Source of the DNA: Marinirhabdus sp963799365
Lineage (GTDB): Bacteria > Bacteroidota > Bacteroidia > Flavobacteriales > Flavobacteriaceae
Direction: 5' to 3'
Length of the DNA stretch: 64,000 nt
Assembly (NCBI GenBank): GCA_963799365.1
Contig: CAWCWV010000015.1
Span: forward strand, 248,001 to 312,000
Positions 1-8,317 of this stretch are shown piece after piece; position 1 is the first letter of the stretch, and the number at the start of each line of letters is the position of its first letter. Made by a program: the position numbers and the translations under genes. The notes under the pieces were generated by a model. The model was not told where the DNA came from. It was given only the letters and a program-made list of their open reading frames with translations, and did no database searches.

Positions 1-195
1 CGTTCCTTTTGGTCTGTAAATATCTGTTGCCAATCGGATTCCGTCTCGCATAGGCATCATTACCTTCTGATCTACAATTGCGATCTTTTCCAGTTTAGCG
101 TAAATATCTTCTTGTGATGTCTCTGTTATTTGCGCGGTGAAGTTTTGAAAAAAGAGAAGGAATAAAAATAAAGGAAGAGTCTGAAAACGTTTCAT
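1..195 (-). CDS. CocE/NonD (S15) family hydrolase, N-terminal fragment
   Basis: This is the first 65 codons of a gene that continues beyond the left edge. The translation begins MKRFQTLPLFLFLLFFQNFTAQ, a signal peptide with likely cleavage before Q22. It then reads VMMPMRDGIRLATDIYRPKG, the hallmark entry strand of the X-Pro dipeptidyl-peptidase S15 / CocE acyl esterase family of alpha/beta hydrolases. The catalytic Ser, Asp and His lie outside the window, so only the family can be given; the substrate cannot. It is probably secreted to the periplasm or exported. The neighbouring SDR gene at 291-1853 is on the same strand, about 95 bp upstream. No terminator is visible between them, so co-transcription is possible. 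Confidence 0.75.
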   Translation of the reverse strand, partial: MKRFQTLPLFLFLLFFQNFTAQITETSQEDIYAKLEKIAIVDQKVMMPMRDGIRLATDIYRPKGT

Positions 196-290
196 AAGAA
201 AAGAGTTAGGTTAATGACATTATAAAGTTACTGAAAATAGATGAGGAAAATTGATCGGTTTCAGATTGAGACAAAAAATTCAACTTTAAA

Positions 291-1853
291 CTACCAATCA
301 ATTGGAAAATAATCCTTTAAAAATTTTCCAGACCAGTGCTTACCTGAATTAATTCCATCAATTAAAGGATCCATGACACGTGCAGCGCCATCTACAATAT
401 CCAAGGGTGGCTGGAAGTCGTGAATTTCGGTTTTCTTTTTCGAGAGAGCTGCCGGATCTTCATCTGTTACCCATCCTGTATCCACCGCATTCATATAAAT
501 TCCAGACTTCGCAAAAGTTGCGGCGCTAGTGTGCGTAAGCATATTTAAGGCTGCTTTTGCCATATTGGTGTGTGGATGTCTGTCCTCCTTTTTAAAACGA
601 TGAAACTTCCCTTCCATGGCAGATACATTGATAATATGTTTCTTTCCAGTGTTCTCCTTCATCATAAGATGTGACAATCTATTGCATAAAACAAAGGGCG
701 CTACTGCATTCACCAATTGGACCTCTACCATTTCAGTGGTTTCTATTTCGCCTAATTTTAAACGCCAGCTGTTCGTCTTCCGCAGATCTACCTGTTGTAA
801 ATCGGCATCTAGTTTTCCTTCTGGAAATGCTTCGGCAGTTTGTAAGGAATTGTCGAAACTATAAGGAATTTGGGATAAGGCAGCCGAATTACGTAAGCCT
901 ATCCCAGGTTCAGGACCGTGCCAGGTAACAGGAAGGATATTATTTTTACTGTTTTTTGAAGTGCTCACACTTAAATCTGAAAGTTCTTGTAAGCAGTTAA
1001 CATGCGCTTTCAGTAATGCTTGGGCTTGTTCTGGAAGTTGGTCTACAGGCAATTTTTCTTTTTCCATTAAATGAAAATAGAAACCGGAAGGTCTTCGCAC
1101 GGTTTGTGCTGCGTTATTTATTAAAATATCCAAGCGGTCGTATTGCTGCTCAATATAATTACAGAAAATTTCTACACTTGGAATGTGTCGCAAGTCGAGC
1201 CCGTGAATGTGCAAACGGTCATTCCATTGCGAATAGTCCTCTTCCTTTGAAAATCGAATAGCAGCATCTGCAGGAAAACGTGTAGTCGCAATAACTGTAG
1301 CTCCAGCTCGTAGTAACATTAAGGTGATATGATATCCTATTTTTAATCTGGACCCAGTGATCACCGCTACCTGGTGTGTTAAGTCTGTTGTTTGAAAACG
1401 TTTTGCATAGTTGAGATCCCCACATTTGGTACACATTGCGTCATAAAAGTGATGCAATTTTGTGTAGACAGTTTTACAGACATAGCAGTTTCTAGGAGAT
1501 GCTAACTCTGGTGTTTCCGCATTGAGAGCTGCGGCAGTTAGTAATTTTGGTGCTATAAATAAGGTAGCTTCACGGGCAGCTCTAATGCCGGTGGTTTTTC
1601 TTGCGTGCTTGTCCTTGGCGATCATTTTACGCTTTGCTGCTTTTTTTGCATCTTTTCTTCGGCGTTTATGCTCTTCCCTATTAGGTCTTGAAAGCATTCC
1701 AGACACTTTTAACAATGCGGTTCTCTTTTCTTCTGAAAGTTCAAAAAGCTGATTGGTATCTGTAACCAATTGTTCTAATATGGAAATACACGCATCTATT
1801 TCCTCAGGGGAGATGACTCTTGGCGACTCAGTTTTGGATTGATCTTCCATCAT
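291..1853 (-). CDS. SDR-fold oxidoreductase-like protein with N-terminal basic region and zinc ribbon
   Basis: A 520-residue protein, about twice the length of a classical short-chain dehydrogenase. Residues 60-85 are strongly basic. C123/C126 and C141/C144 form a CxxC-14-CxxC pattern that looks like a zinc ribbon. The Rossmann part starts near residue 160 with the cofactor loop TGSRLKIGY (166-174) and has an NNAAQT strand (246-251). The catalytic-type serine is S411. The usual YxxxK motif appears as HTNMAK, so K433 is present but the Tyr position (429) is Thr. Residues 260-375 are an insertion of no family I recognise. It is probably cytoplasmic. The reaction is unknown, and loss of the catalytic tyrosine means a non-canonical or binding role is possible. 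Two adjacent ATG codons (1853 and 1850) are candidate starts. A -7-like element lies at 1902-1909. Confidence 0.7.
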   Translation of the reverse strand: MMEDQSKTESPRVISPEEIDACISILEQLVTDTNQLFELSEEKRTALLKVSGMLSRPNREEHKRRRKDAKKAAKRKMIAKDKHARKTTGIRAAREATLFIAPKLLTAAALNAETPELASPRNCYVCKTVYTKLHHFYDAMCTKCGDLNYAKRFQTTDLTHQVAVITGSRLKIGYHITLMLLRAGATVIATTRFPADAAIRFSKEEDYSQWNDRLHIHGLDLRHIPSVEIFCNYIEQQYDRLDILINNAAQTVRRPSGFYFHLMEKEKLPVDQLPEQAQALLKAHVNCLQELSDLSVSTSKNSKNNILPVTWHGPEPGIGLRNSAALSQIPYSFDNSLQTAEAFPEGKLDADLQQVDLRKTNSWRLKLGEIETTEMVEVQLVNAVAPFVLCNRLSHLMMKENTGKKHIINVSAMEGKFHRFKKEDRHPHTNMAKAALNMLTHTSAATFAKSGIYMNAVDTGWVTDEDPAALSKKKTEIHDFQPPLDIVDGAARVMDPLIDGINSGKHWSGKFLKDYFPIDW

Positions 1854-1901
1854 ATAGCTATCAGCTTTTATAGAAAACTATTTGATATAAAATAATTTTG
1901 G

Positions 1902-1909
1902 CAAAGGTA
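1902..1909 (-). promoter_or_regulatory. Candidate -7 promoter element of the SDR gene
   Basis: The minus strand reads TACCTTTG, an exact match to the Bacteroidota -7 consensus TAnnTTTG. It lies about 50 bp upstream of the SDR start, which would give a leader of about 40 nt. No TTG is seen at the ideal -33 distance, so the call rests on one box. Confidence 0.35.
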
Positions 1910-2002
1910 CTAAACCCCTATTCAGAAGCTATTGTGTTCAGAGTGATTTTACAATATTTTAAGCGTTTAAAAGTGATTTTAATTCATTAAGTGGCAAAAT
2001 TA

Positions 2003-3007
2003 CTATTCCAACTCTTTCATAATTTCCGCAAATAATTTATAAGAACGAATTCTGTCTTTTATACCATAGATATTTGTAACAGCAATAAATTCGTCTGCTT
2101 TGGTTTGCACTATAAATTCTTTTACCTGCGCCTTTACAGTAGCCTTACTGCCAACGAAAGAATACTTAAGCATTTGTTGTGCTTGTGGGTGTTGCAGGAA
2201 CTCCTGTAAATCGTTAGTCATTGCTGTTGGTGGTTGTACTCGCTCGCGTTTGCCTGTAAATAGGCCTATAATGAGTCGGATAAATGAGGTGTATATAGAT
2301 TCGGCTTCCTCATCGGTATCTGCAATAATAATATTGACTCCAACCATTATATATGGTTCTTTTAAGACTGCTGAGGGCTGAAAATTATCACGGTAAATAG
2401 CAATGGCGTCCCATAAGTGCGTTGCAGCAAAGTGACTGGCAAAAGCATAGGGCAATCCTTTTTTTGCTGCCAAATAAGCACTATCGGTACTGGAACCTAA
2501 AATATAGATAGGCACCTCTACCCCTTCTGCCACGGTGGCACGTACTTTGGATGTTGCATTTTCTGTTGAAAAATAAGTTTCAATTTTTTCCAATTCAAGA
2601 GGAAACGAATGAGCGGCCTGCATAAAATCGGACCGTATGGCTTGTGCTGTTTCAGTATCGGTTCCTGGTGCTCTTCCCAGACCCAGATCAATTCGGTTGG
2701 GGTATAAGGAACCTAGGGTGCCAAATTGTTCGGCTATGATTAATGGGGAGTGATTAGGCAGCATGATACCCCCAGACCCAATGCGAAGTGTCTTTGTATT
2801 TTCAGCTAAGTAGCCAATTAATATGGTAGTGGCGCTACTTCCGATATTAGTCGAATTGTGATGTTCAGCCAACCAATAGCGTGTGTATCCAAACGCTTCA
2901 GCGTGTTGCGCCAATTCTAGAACACTATTGTAGGTTTGTTTGAGGGAATGACCTTCTGAAACCAAAGCAAGATCCAGGATGGAGTATTTTGTGTTTGAAA
3001 CTTTCAT
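2003..3007 (-). CDS. LLM class (luciferase-like) flavin-dependent monooxygenase, MsnO8-type
   Basis: A 334-residue soluble protein with the bacterial-luciferase TIM-barrel fold. The N-terminal region carries the characteristic YTRYWLAEHHN stretch (about residues 41-51). Next come IGSGGIMLPNHSPLIIAEQFGTL-type strands and LYPNRIDLGLGRAPGTD (about 101-117), all standard for single-component FMN-dependent LLM oxidoreductases. There is no signal peptide, so it is cytoplasmic. Family members use reduced flavin and O2 on small organic substrates; the substrate here cannot be read from sequence. The gene is divergent from the TetR gene across about 210 bp that contains a perfect TetR-type palindrome, so it may belong to the same regulon as the nitroreductase and DJ-1 genes. 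The start at 3007 is the first ATG. Confidence 0.85.
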   Translation of the reverse strand: MKVSNTKYSILDLALVSEGHSLKQTYNSVLELAQHAEAFGYTRYWLAEHHNSTNIGSSATTILIGYLAENTKTLRIGSGGIMLPNHSPLIIAEQFGTLGSLYPNRIDLGLGRAPGTDTETAQAIRSDFMQAAHSFPLELEKIETYFSTENATSKVRATVAEGVEVPIYILGSSTDSAYLAAKKGLPYAFASHFAATHLWDAIAIYRDNFQPSAVLKEPYIMVGVNIIIADTDEEAESIYTSFIRLIIGLFTGKRERVQPPTAMTNDLQEFLQHPQAQQMLKYSFVGSKATVKAQVKEFIVQTKADEFIAVTNIYGIKDRIRSYKLFAEIMKELE

Positions 3008-3159
3008 ACATGTATATAATGGGTTTTAAAATTTATGATTTAAAACTCAATAAAAATACGAATAGGAAATTCTTTATCCACGTATTTTCTGCCAAAGATA
3101 CCCACTGGAAAAATCTGATATTTAGCAGTGTAATACTTAAAAATAAATATTTGTTAAAA

Positions 3160-3179
3160 AAGAATGAACGTTCATTTTT
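3160..3179. promoter_or_regulatory. TetR-type operator palindrome
   Basis: Positions 3163-3176 read AATGAACGTTCATT, a perfect 14-bp palindrome. After one mismatched base on each side, two further complementary base pairs extend it to 3160-3179. It lies just upstream of the -7-like box of the TetR gene. That is the expected place for an autorepressor site that could also control the divergent monooxygenase. Confidence 0.6.
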
Positions 3180-3184
3180 ACAAT

Positions 3185-3192
3185 TATCTTTG
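3185..3192 (+). promoter_or_regulatory. -7 promoter element of the TetR-nitroreductase-DJ-1 operon
   Basis: TATCTTTG is an exact TAnnTTTG match, 26 bp before the ATG at 3218. It would place transcription initiation near 3199, downstream of the alternative upstream ATG at 3164, and so supports 3218 as the start codon. A good -33 TTG at normal spacing is not present; the nearest is at 3151-3153. Confidence 0.5.
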
Positions 3193-3217
3193 TACTTTCA
3201 ACAGAAAAAAAATCGAG

Positions 3218-3796
3218 ATGGCAATACTTCAAAAAAGTTTAGATAAGCGGAACGCATTGATACAAGCAACTATTGAGTTGGTGAACAACAATGGATTTCA
3301 CGCTACGCCTATGAGTAAAATTGCTAAAATGGCAAATGTCTCCCCTGCAACTATTTATTTATACTTTGAAAATAAGCAGGATTTAGTAAACAAAACATAT
3401 ATAGAAGTAAAAGGAACATACACCAATTATGCCTTTGCTACCTATAAAGAGAATATGACGGTGGAGGCTGGATTTAAATTGATCTGGAACCGTATTGCAG
3501 ATTTTAAACTTAATGAATGCGTAAACGCACTGTTTCTGGCGCAATGTGACAATACGCCTATCATAGATGAAGCTAGTAGAGAGGAAGGTATAACTCATTT
3601 GCAACCCCTACTCGACCTTTGGGCCCGCGGTAAAAAGGAAGGAATAATAAAGCCACTATCAGATTATCTCTTATATGCTTACAGTATCAATCCGTTGTCC
3701 TTTTTATTGATGGCACAACAAAGAGGTGCCTTACAGCTGGATGCTATACATATGGAAGAGGCATATCTGGCTGCCTGGAACAGTATTAAAGTTTAA
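3218..3796 (+). CDS. TetR/AcrR family transcriptional regulator
   Basis: A 192-residue one-component regulator. The N-terminal DNA-binding domain is clear: DKRNALIQATIELVNNNGFH, then MSKIAKMANVSPATIYLYFE, the TetR helix-turn-helix ending in the invariant YxYF-like segment, at about residues 8-52. The remaining helices form the variable ligand-binding dimerisation domain. The frame is open from an ATG at 3164, but that codon lies inside the operator palindrome and upstream of the -7 box. I therefore use 3218 (MAILQKS). It is probably a repressor of its own operon, with the nitroreductase 41 bp and the DJ-1 lipoprotein further downstream, and perhaps of the divergent monooxygenase. The ligand is unknown; the gene neighbours suggest electrophile, quinone or flavin-related stress. 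Confidence 0.88.
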   Translation: MAILQKSLDKRNALIQATIELVNNNGFHATPMSKIAKMANVSPATIYLYFENKQDLVNKTYIEVKGTYTNYAFATYKENMTVEAGFKLIWNRIADFKLNECVNALFLAQCDNTPIIDEASREEGITHLQPLLDLWARGKKEGIIKPLSDYLLYAYSINPLSFLLMAQQRGALQLDAIHMEEAYLAAWNSIKV

Positions 3797-3837
3797 AAAA
3801 TTAAAACTCACGAGTATATAAAAAAGAAAAATTAACT

Positions 3838-4470
3838 ATGGAATTATTAGATAAACTGAAATGGAGATACGCTGCAAAAGCCATGAATGGCGAGACAGTA
3901 GCGGAAGATAAGATTGGACGTATACTGGAAGCTGCAAGACTAGCTCCCACTTCCAGCGGATTACAACCCTTTGAGATACTTGTTATTAAGAACCAGGAGC
4001 TAAAGCAAAAGATTAGACCTATTGCCTGGAATCAATCAGTAGTTACTGAGTGCTCTCACCTGCTCGTTTTTGCGGCTTGGGATACTTATACGGAAGATAG
4101 GATCAATTATATGTTCGATTTAACCAATGAGATTCGTGGTTTTAAAAACGAAGGCTGGGAAAATTACCGACAGAAACTTCTTAGTTCTTATCCCAAACAA
4201 GATGCAGAAGAAAACTTTCAACACACTTCAAAACAAGCGTATATTGGTTTTTCGCAAGCCCTTATTGCGGCAGCATTTGAAGGTGTAGATGCCACACCTA
4301 TGGAAGGTTTTGACCCTGTTGCTGTGGACGAAATGCTAGGGTTACGGAAAAAAGGATTGCGAAGTACTGTGCTACTACCATTGGGCTATAGACAAAAAGA
4401 TGAAGATTGGTTGGTAAACCTGGAAAAGGTTAGAAAGCCTATGAAAGATTTTGTAACAGTCTTAGAATAA
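3838..4470 (+). CDS. Nitroreductase family NAD(P)H-dependent oxidoreductase (NfsB-like)
   Basis: A 210-residue FMN-dependent nitroreductase-fold enzyme. The N-terminus WRYAAKAMNGETVAED is the typical FMN-phosphate-binding segment of the NfsB/YdgI-like group (compare KRYSTKAFD). EAARLAPTSSGLQPFE at about residues 31-46 is the conserved flavin-binding loop. The C-terminus LPLGYRQKDEDW matches the ALGYR motif of this family. The length is normal for the obligate homodimer. It is a cytoplasmic enzyme reducing nitroaromatics, quinones or similar electrophiles with NAD(P)H. It lies 41 bp after the TetR gene and 35 bp before the DJ-1 gene on the same strand, with no terminator until after DJ-1, so the three most likely form one stress-responsive operon. 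Confidence 0.9.
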   Translation: MELLDKLKWRYAAKAMNGETVAEDKIGRILEAARLAPTSSGLQPFEILVIKNQELKQKIRPIAWNQSVVTECSHLLVFAAWDTYTEDRINYMFDLTNEIRGFKNEGWENYRQKLLSSYPKQDAEENFQHTSKQAYIGFSQALIAAAFEGVDATPMEGFDPVAVDEMLGLRKKGLRSTVLLPLGYRQKDEDWLVNLEKVRKPMKDFVTVLE

Positions 4471-4505
4471 AAAAGAATTCGACAATTTTTAAATCAAGTA
4501 AACAA

Positions 4506-5312
4506 ATGAGAATAGCACCATTTGTAGCAGTAATAATTACAACAGTTACAATTTCAAGCTGCACGAACACAAATACTAAAAAACCTTCTGAAAGAGTTTC
4601 AGAAGAAAAAACAGAAACTAAAAAAGAAAAAGAAATGAACGTATTATTTGTATTAACATCTCACGATAAACTAGGAGATACAGGAAAAAAAACAGGATTT
4701 TGGGTTGAAGAATTTGCAAACCCATACTACACCTTATTAGATAAAGGCGTACACATTACCATTGCAACACCTAAAGGAGGTGCTGCACCTATCGATCCAA
4801 GTAGCGACACTGAAGATGCTGCTACTGAAGCTACCAAGCGTTACGATAAAGATGCGGAAGCAAAAGCAAGAATCGCCAATACTAAAAAATTAGCCGATAT
4901 GAATCCAGACGATTTTGATGCGGTTTTTTATCCGGGAGGTCACGGACCCTTATGGGATTTGGCGAATGACTCTTTTTCTGTGGCTTTAATTGAAAAGTTT
5001 AACAGTCAAAATAAGCCAGTAGCTTTTGTATGTCACGCGCCAGCTGCTCTAAAAAACGTAACGGACGGAAAGGGAAATTCCTTAGTAAAAGGGAAGAAAG
5101 TAACCGGTTTTACAAATTCAGAAGAAGCAGCAGTGGGACTTACAGACGTAGTGCCATTTCTGGTTGAAGATATGCTGAAGGAAAACGGCGGTATTTACTC
5201 CAAAAAAGAAGACTGGGCTGTACACGTGCTACAAGATGGTAATTTAATTACCGGACAAAATCCAGCGTCCTCTGAGTTGGTTGCTGAAAAGCTTTTGGAA
5301 AAATTGAAATAG
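4506..5312 (+). CDS. DJ-1/PfpI (Hsp31-like) type 1 glutamine amidotransferase-fold protein, lipoprotein form
   Basis: A 268-residue DJ-1/PfpI-superfamily protein. Residues 1-19 form a hydrophobic segment ending in ISSC, so it is a probable lipoprotein with lipidated C19. A charged linker rich in Lys and Glu follows (about 25-43), then the catalytic domain from M44 (MNVLFVLTS). The nucleophile elbow is AFVCHAPAAL with C176 and H177, and the acidic residue is in FWVEEF (E68/E69). The domain resembles class I Hsp31 glyoxalase III/deglycase proteins, which are normally cytosolic; the export signal is the odd point. If the real start were M44 the product would be a standard 225-residue cytosolic enzyme. 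No -7 box separates the two ATGs, so I take the longer form. It is the last gene of the TetR operon and is followed by a terminator. Confidence 0.82.
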   Translation: MRIAPFVAVIITTVTISSCTNTNTKKPSERVSEEKTETKKEKEMNVLFVLTSHDKLGDTGKKTGFWVEEFANPYYTLLDKGVHITIATPKGGAAPIDPSSDTEDAATEATKRYDKDAEAKARIANTKKLADMNPDDFDAVFYPGGHGPLWDLANDSFSVALIEKFNSQNKPVAFVCHAPAALKNVTDGKGNSLVKGKKVTGFTNSEEAAVGLTDVVPFLVEDMLKENGGIYSKKEDWAVHVLQDGNLITGQNPASSELVAEKLLEKLK

Positions 5313-5324
5313 TAAGCCCAGAAT

Positions 5325-5360
5325 CAAAAAAAAGTTGTCCATATTGGGCGACTTTTTTTT
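5325..5360 (+). terminator. Rho-independent terminator after the DJ-1 gene
   Basis: AAAGTTGTCC, loop, GGGCGACTTT folds with G-U pairs and is followed by a run of T. It lies 15-45 bp after the stop codon and would end the TetR operon. Confidence 0.75.
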
Positions 5361-5451
5361 GTTATTCCTTTTAAGATTTCAGCCTAAAAGATATGTAGAT
5401 AGTAATTGGTTTTAAAGATATCTTTAGCAACAATACAGAGAAAGCAATTAC

Positions 5452-6762
5452 TTACAATAATGTCACCCGAACCTTTTTCTTCTTTAAACGTGTATTGTTG
5501 GTTTTTTCAATGACACTTTTTGCTTTATGTTTGGGAACCGCTACAAAAGCACAGTCTTTTTTAAGTTCAATAACCCCTACTTCATCGCCTTTTAGGTTTC
5601 CTTGCTTAATGAACAAACCTGCTAGATCTCCTTTCGATATTTTATCTTTCCGACCCCCTGAAATAAATAAGGTTGCCCATTGAGAGTGTATGGCAGTTTC
5701 TTTGTCTTTTAGTTTTACTATATCCTTTGTTGTAATAAACTCTGGAGTATGCTCCTTTTCCCATTGCAAAACATAGGCAGTACCTTGGGCATTCATACGG
5801 GCGGTTCTACCATTTCTATGGGTAAATTCTTCGGCCTTTAGGGGCAGTTGGTAATGGATAATGAAATTAAGCTCAGGAATGTCCAATCCGCGTGCAGCCA
5901 AATCTGTTGCTATAATAATTTGATGGGTTCCATTTCTGAATTTTATAAGGGCTCTTTCTCTGTCAATTTGTTCTAAGCCTCCATAAAACAGTCCATGAGG
6001 AATATTGTGATCGACTAAAAATTCACTTACAAACTGAATGCTATCTTTGTAATTACAAAAAATAATCCCTGGTTGATTGCCAATGTGATGTAGTAAATCT
6101 ACCAAGGTCTGTAATTTGTCCTTGTCTGGCGAAAGTACTTTCTTAATGGCCAAGTTGGAGGTCTTTGTACCCAGATAATTAATAATTAAAGGATTTTGTA
6201 CTCCTGAAAAATTAGGGATTTCAATTCCTTGCGTTGCTGAAGTTAAAATTCGTTTGGTAATTTTTGGAAGGTGTTCTATAATCTCGCGCATTTCGCTTTC
6301 AAATCCTATTTCAAGAGACTTGTCAAATTCATCCAGCACTAAGGTTGTAATGTCTTCTACTAGAAAGGTTTCGCGTCTTAAATGGTCTGCAACACGGCCT
6401 GGTGTACCAATAAGGATGGCGGGCTTATGTGCGAGATCTATTTTATCTTTTGAAAAAGGCCTCCCTCCATATACGGCGTTGGCTTTATAACCCGTCCCCA
6501 TCTCTCGGATAACCTGCTCGATCTGAATGGCCAGTTCACGAGAGGGCACCAAGATAAGTAATTGAACCTGCGCACACTGTACATTTAATGCCCGAAGCGT
6601 TGGAAGTAGGAAAGCAACGGTTTTACCTGTTCCCGTAGGAGATAATAATACCGTATTTTGAGCAGAAGTAATTGCCAAAAGTGCCTCTTCCTGCATTGGA
6701 TTCAGTGTTTCTATACCTAATTTGGCTAAGATTTCTTTTTGAGATTTTAATGCGTTTGCCAT
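5452..6762 (-). CDS. DEAD-box RNA helicase with DbpA-type C-terminal RNA-binding domain
   Basis: A 436-residue ATP-dependent RNA helicase. The motifs in order are: Q-motif glutamine in NPMQEE (residue 24), motif I SPTGTGKT (41-48), Ia PSRELA (73-78), Ib GTPGRV (119-124), motif II VLDEFDK (142-148), III SAT, V ATDLAARGLD, and VI HRNGRTAR. Motif II reads DEFD rather than DEAD. The last 75 residues or so, with LFISGGRKDKISKGDL and a basic tail, match the DbpA RNA-binding domain. In other bacteria that domain directs the helicase to 23S rRNA helix 92 during late 50S assembly. It is cytoplasmic. A second DEAD-box gene lies about 110 bp upstream on the same strand, and both probably serve ribosome assembly or cold adaptation. 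The substrate is inferred from the C-terminal domain only. Confidence 0.88.
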   Translation of the reverse strand: MANALKSQKEILAKLGIETLNPMQEEALLAITSAQNTVLLSPTGTGKTVAFLLPTLRALNVQCAQVQLLILVPSRELAIQIEQVIREMGTGYKANAVYGGRPFSKDKIDLAHKPAILIGTPGRVADHLRRETFLVEDITTLVLDEFDKSLEIGFESEMREIIEHLPKITKRILTSATQGIEIPNFSGVQNPLIINYLGTKTSNLAIKKVLSPDKDKLQTLVDLLHHIGNQPGIIFCNYKDSIQFVSEFLVDHNIPHGLFYGGLEQIDRERALIKFRNGTHQIIIATDLAARGLDIPELNFIIHYQLPLKAEEFTHRNGRTARMNAQGTAYVLQWEKEHTPEFITTKDIVKLKDKETAIHSQWATLFISGGRKDKISKGDLAGLFIKQGNLKGDEVGVIELKKDCAFVAVPKHKAKSVIEKTNNTRLKKKKVRVTLL

Positions 6763-6869
6763 AGAAGGTGAATAAGGAACTGTAAGCGGTATAATTGACT
6801 TAAAATATAAACAAATTCATTAGACTATTAAATATTGATATAGCTCGATACTTGCTAATTTCTTGTTTA

Positions 6870-8171
6870 TTAGTTTTTTTGTGACTGATTTAAATGATCT
6901 GCGATCATTTTTTCGATAAGCTCTTCTTTAGTTAGATGGTGGAAGATGGTTTTGATAATTGTTTTGAAATCTTCTGAAACTTCTCGATTGGGTTTTGTTT
7001 TGAAAATCTTTCTCGCCCAGAGAATGGCATTGTTTTCTTCAATGGCCTCTGCGTCTGCTTTTTTCATTTCCGAAAAAGTAATACCTAGCTCTTTTTCCAG
7101 ATCTGGTAAATCCTTTACCTCCTCTGGTTGGATAACGCTTAACGAAAGCCCCTTTGCGCCTGCTCTGGCAGTACGCCCACTTCTATGTACATAGGTTTCA
7201 TAAGTGTCTGGCAAATGGTACTGAATTACATATGCTATTTCTTTTACGTCAATTCCACGGGCAGCAAGATCGGTGGCTACTAAAATATTAATATGCCCAT
7301 CCCGAAACTGTCCCATCACACGGTCTCTAATCCCCTGCGTTAAACTTCCATGTATAGCTCCGGAAGAAAATTTATTGATGGCCAATTTTTTTGCAAGCTT
7401 ATTAACTGCTGCTTTGGTTTTACAAAATATAATCCCCCGCTGACCCGCTTTTGTATTTAAAAAATGAAGTAATATCTCTAATTTTTCTTCGGGTTGTACC
7501 ACAACATATTGATGGTCTATGCCTTGATGTCCAATAGTTTCCATATCTGCTTCAAGTTGTACTATGTGTTTAGACATATAATTTTGTACAAGTTGCTTAA
7601 TAGTGCCAGGCATAGTAGCTGTAAAGAGAAACGTTCTTCTTTTTTTTGGAAGTGCTTTTACAATGGTGTCTAAGCCATCTTTCAGAACGGTGACCATTTC
7701 ATCTGCCTCATCCAGTACTAGATACTGGGTGTCTTTAATTGAAACAGCACCCCGTTGCAACAGGTCTATCAAACGGCCTGGTGTTGCTACAACTATATGT
7801 GTAGCTACCTTAAGCCTTTCTATTTGAGGTTTAATTGGAATACCTCCACAAACTGAGGCAATCGAAATTTCAGGTTTGTGGGCTGCAAAGTCGCTTAAAT
7901 TCTTGAAAATTTGCTGTCCTAATTCTCGCGTAGGGGCTAAAATAACTGCCTGTATAGCTGGATTTTTTATATCGATATTTTGAAGTAGCGGCAACCCAAA
8001 GGCCAGGGTTTTACCTGTACCTGTTTTAGCTAAGCCCACTACATCTTCTTTTTGGTTGAGTAGTACAGGAATAACCTTTTGTTGAATGCTGGTAGGAGTC
8101 TTAATACCCAATGCGTTCAGCCCTTCTATCAATGAAGTTTCTATTCCTAATTCTGAAAATGTTATACTCAT
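6870..8171 (-). CDS. DEAD-box ATP-dependent RNA helicase (RhlE/CsdA-like core)
   Basis: A 433-residue helicase with a complete motif set: the aromatic plus Q-motif (FSELGIE then PTSIQQKVIP), motif I AKTGTGKT, Ia PTRELGQ, Ib TPGRL, II VLDEADEM (canonical DEAD), III TATMP, IV IIFCKT, V ATDLAARGID and VI HRSGRTAR. The C-terminal extension of roughly 70 residues is acidic/basic and lacks the DbpA domain of its neighbour. It therefore looks like a general RNA-remodelling helicase of the RhlE/CshA type, used in mRNA turnover or ribosome assembly. It is cytoplasmic. It lies next to the DbpA-like helicase and near two cold-shock-domain genes, which suggests a cold or RNA-structure theme for this block, although each gene may have its own promoter. 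Confidence 0.9.
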   Translation of the reverse strand: MSITFSELGIETSLIEGLNALGIKTPTSIQQKVIPVLLNQKEDVVGLAKTGTGKTLAFGLPLLQNIDIKNPAIQAVILAPTRELGQQIFKNLSDFAAHKPEISIASVCGGIPIKPQIERLKVATHIVVATPGRLIDLLQRGAVSIKDTQYLVLDEADEMVTVLKDGLDTIVKALPKKRRTFLFTATMPGTIKQLVQNYMSKHIVQLEADMETIGHQGIDHQYVVVQPEEKLEILLHFLNTKAGQRGIIFCKTKAAVNKLAKKLAINKFSSGAIHGSLTQGIRDRVMGQFRDGHINILVATDLAARGIDVKEIAYVIQYHLPDTYETYVHRSGRTARAGAKGLSLSVIQPEEVKDLPDLEKELGITFSEMKKADAEAIEENNAILWARKIFKTKPNREVSEDFKTIIKTIFHHLTKEELIEKMIADHLNQSQKN

Positions 8172-8317
8172 ATAAAAGGTTTATTTCTTTATTGATGTAT
8201 CCAACCTCCTCAAATTCTTTATTTGAAAATATATGAAATCCATAAGCTTAGTTGTGACGCTATTGTTTAGACAATCCTTTTTTATTATTTGGTATTTGCC
8301 TTTTTTGAATATCTAAA

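Noticed and set aside
3164..3217. Upstream ATG extension of the TetR gene
   Set aside because: It starts inside the operator palindrome and before the -7 box TATCTTTG, and the added residues do not fit the TetR N-terminus.
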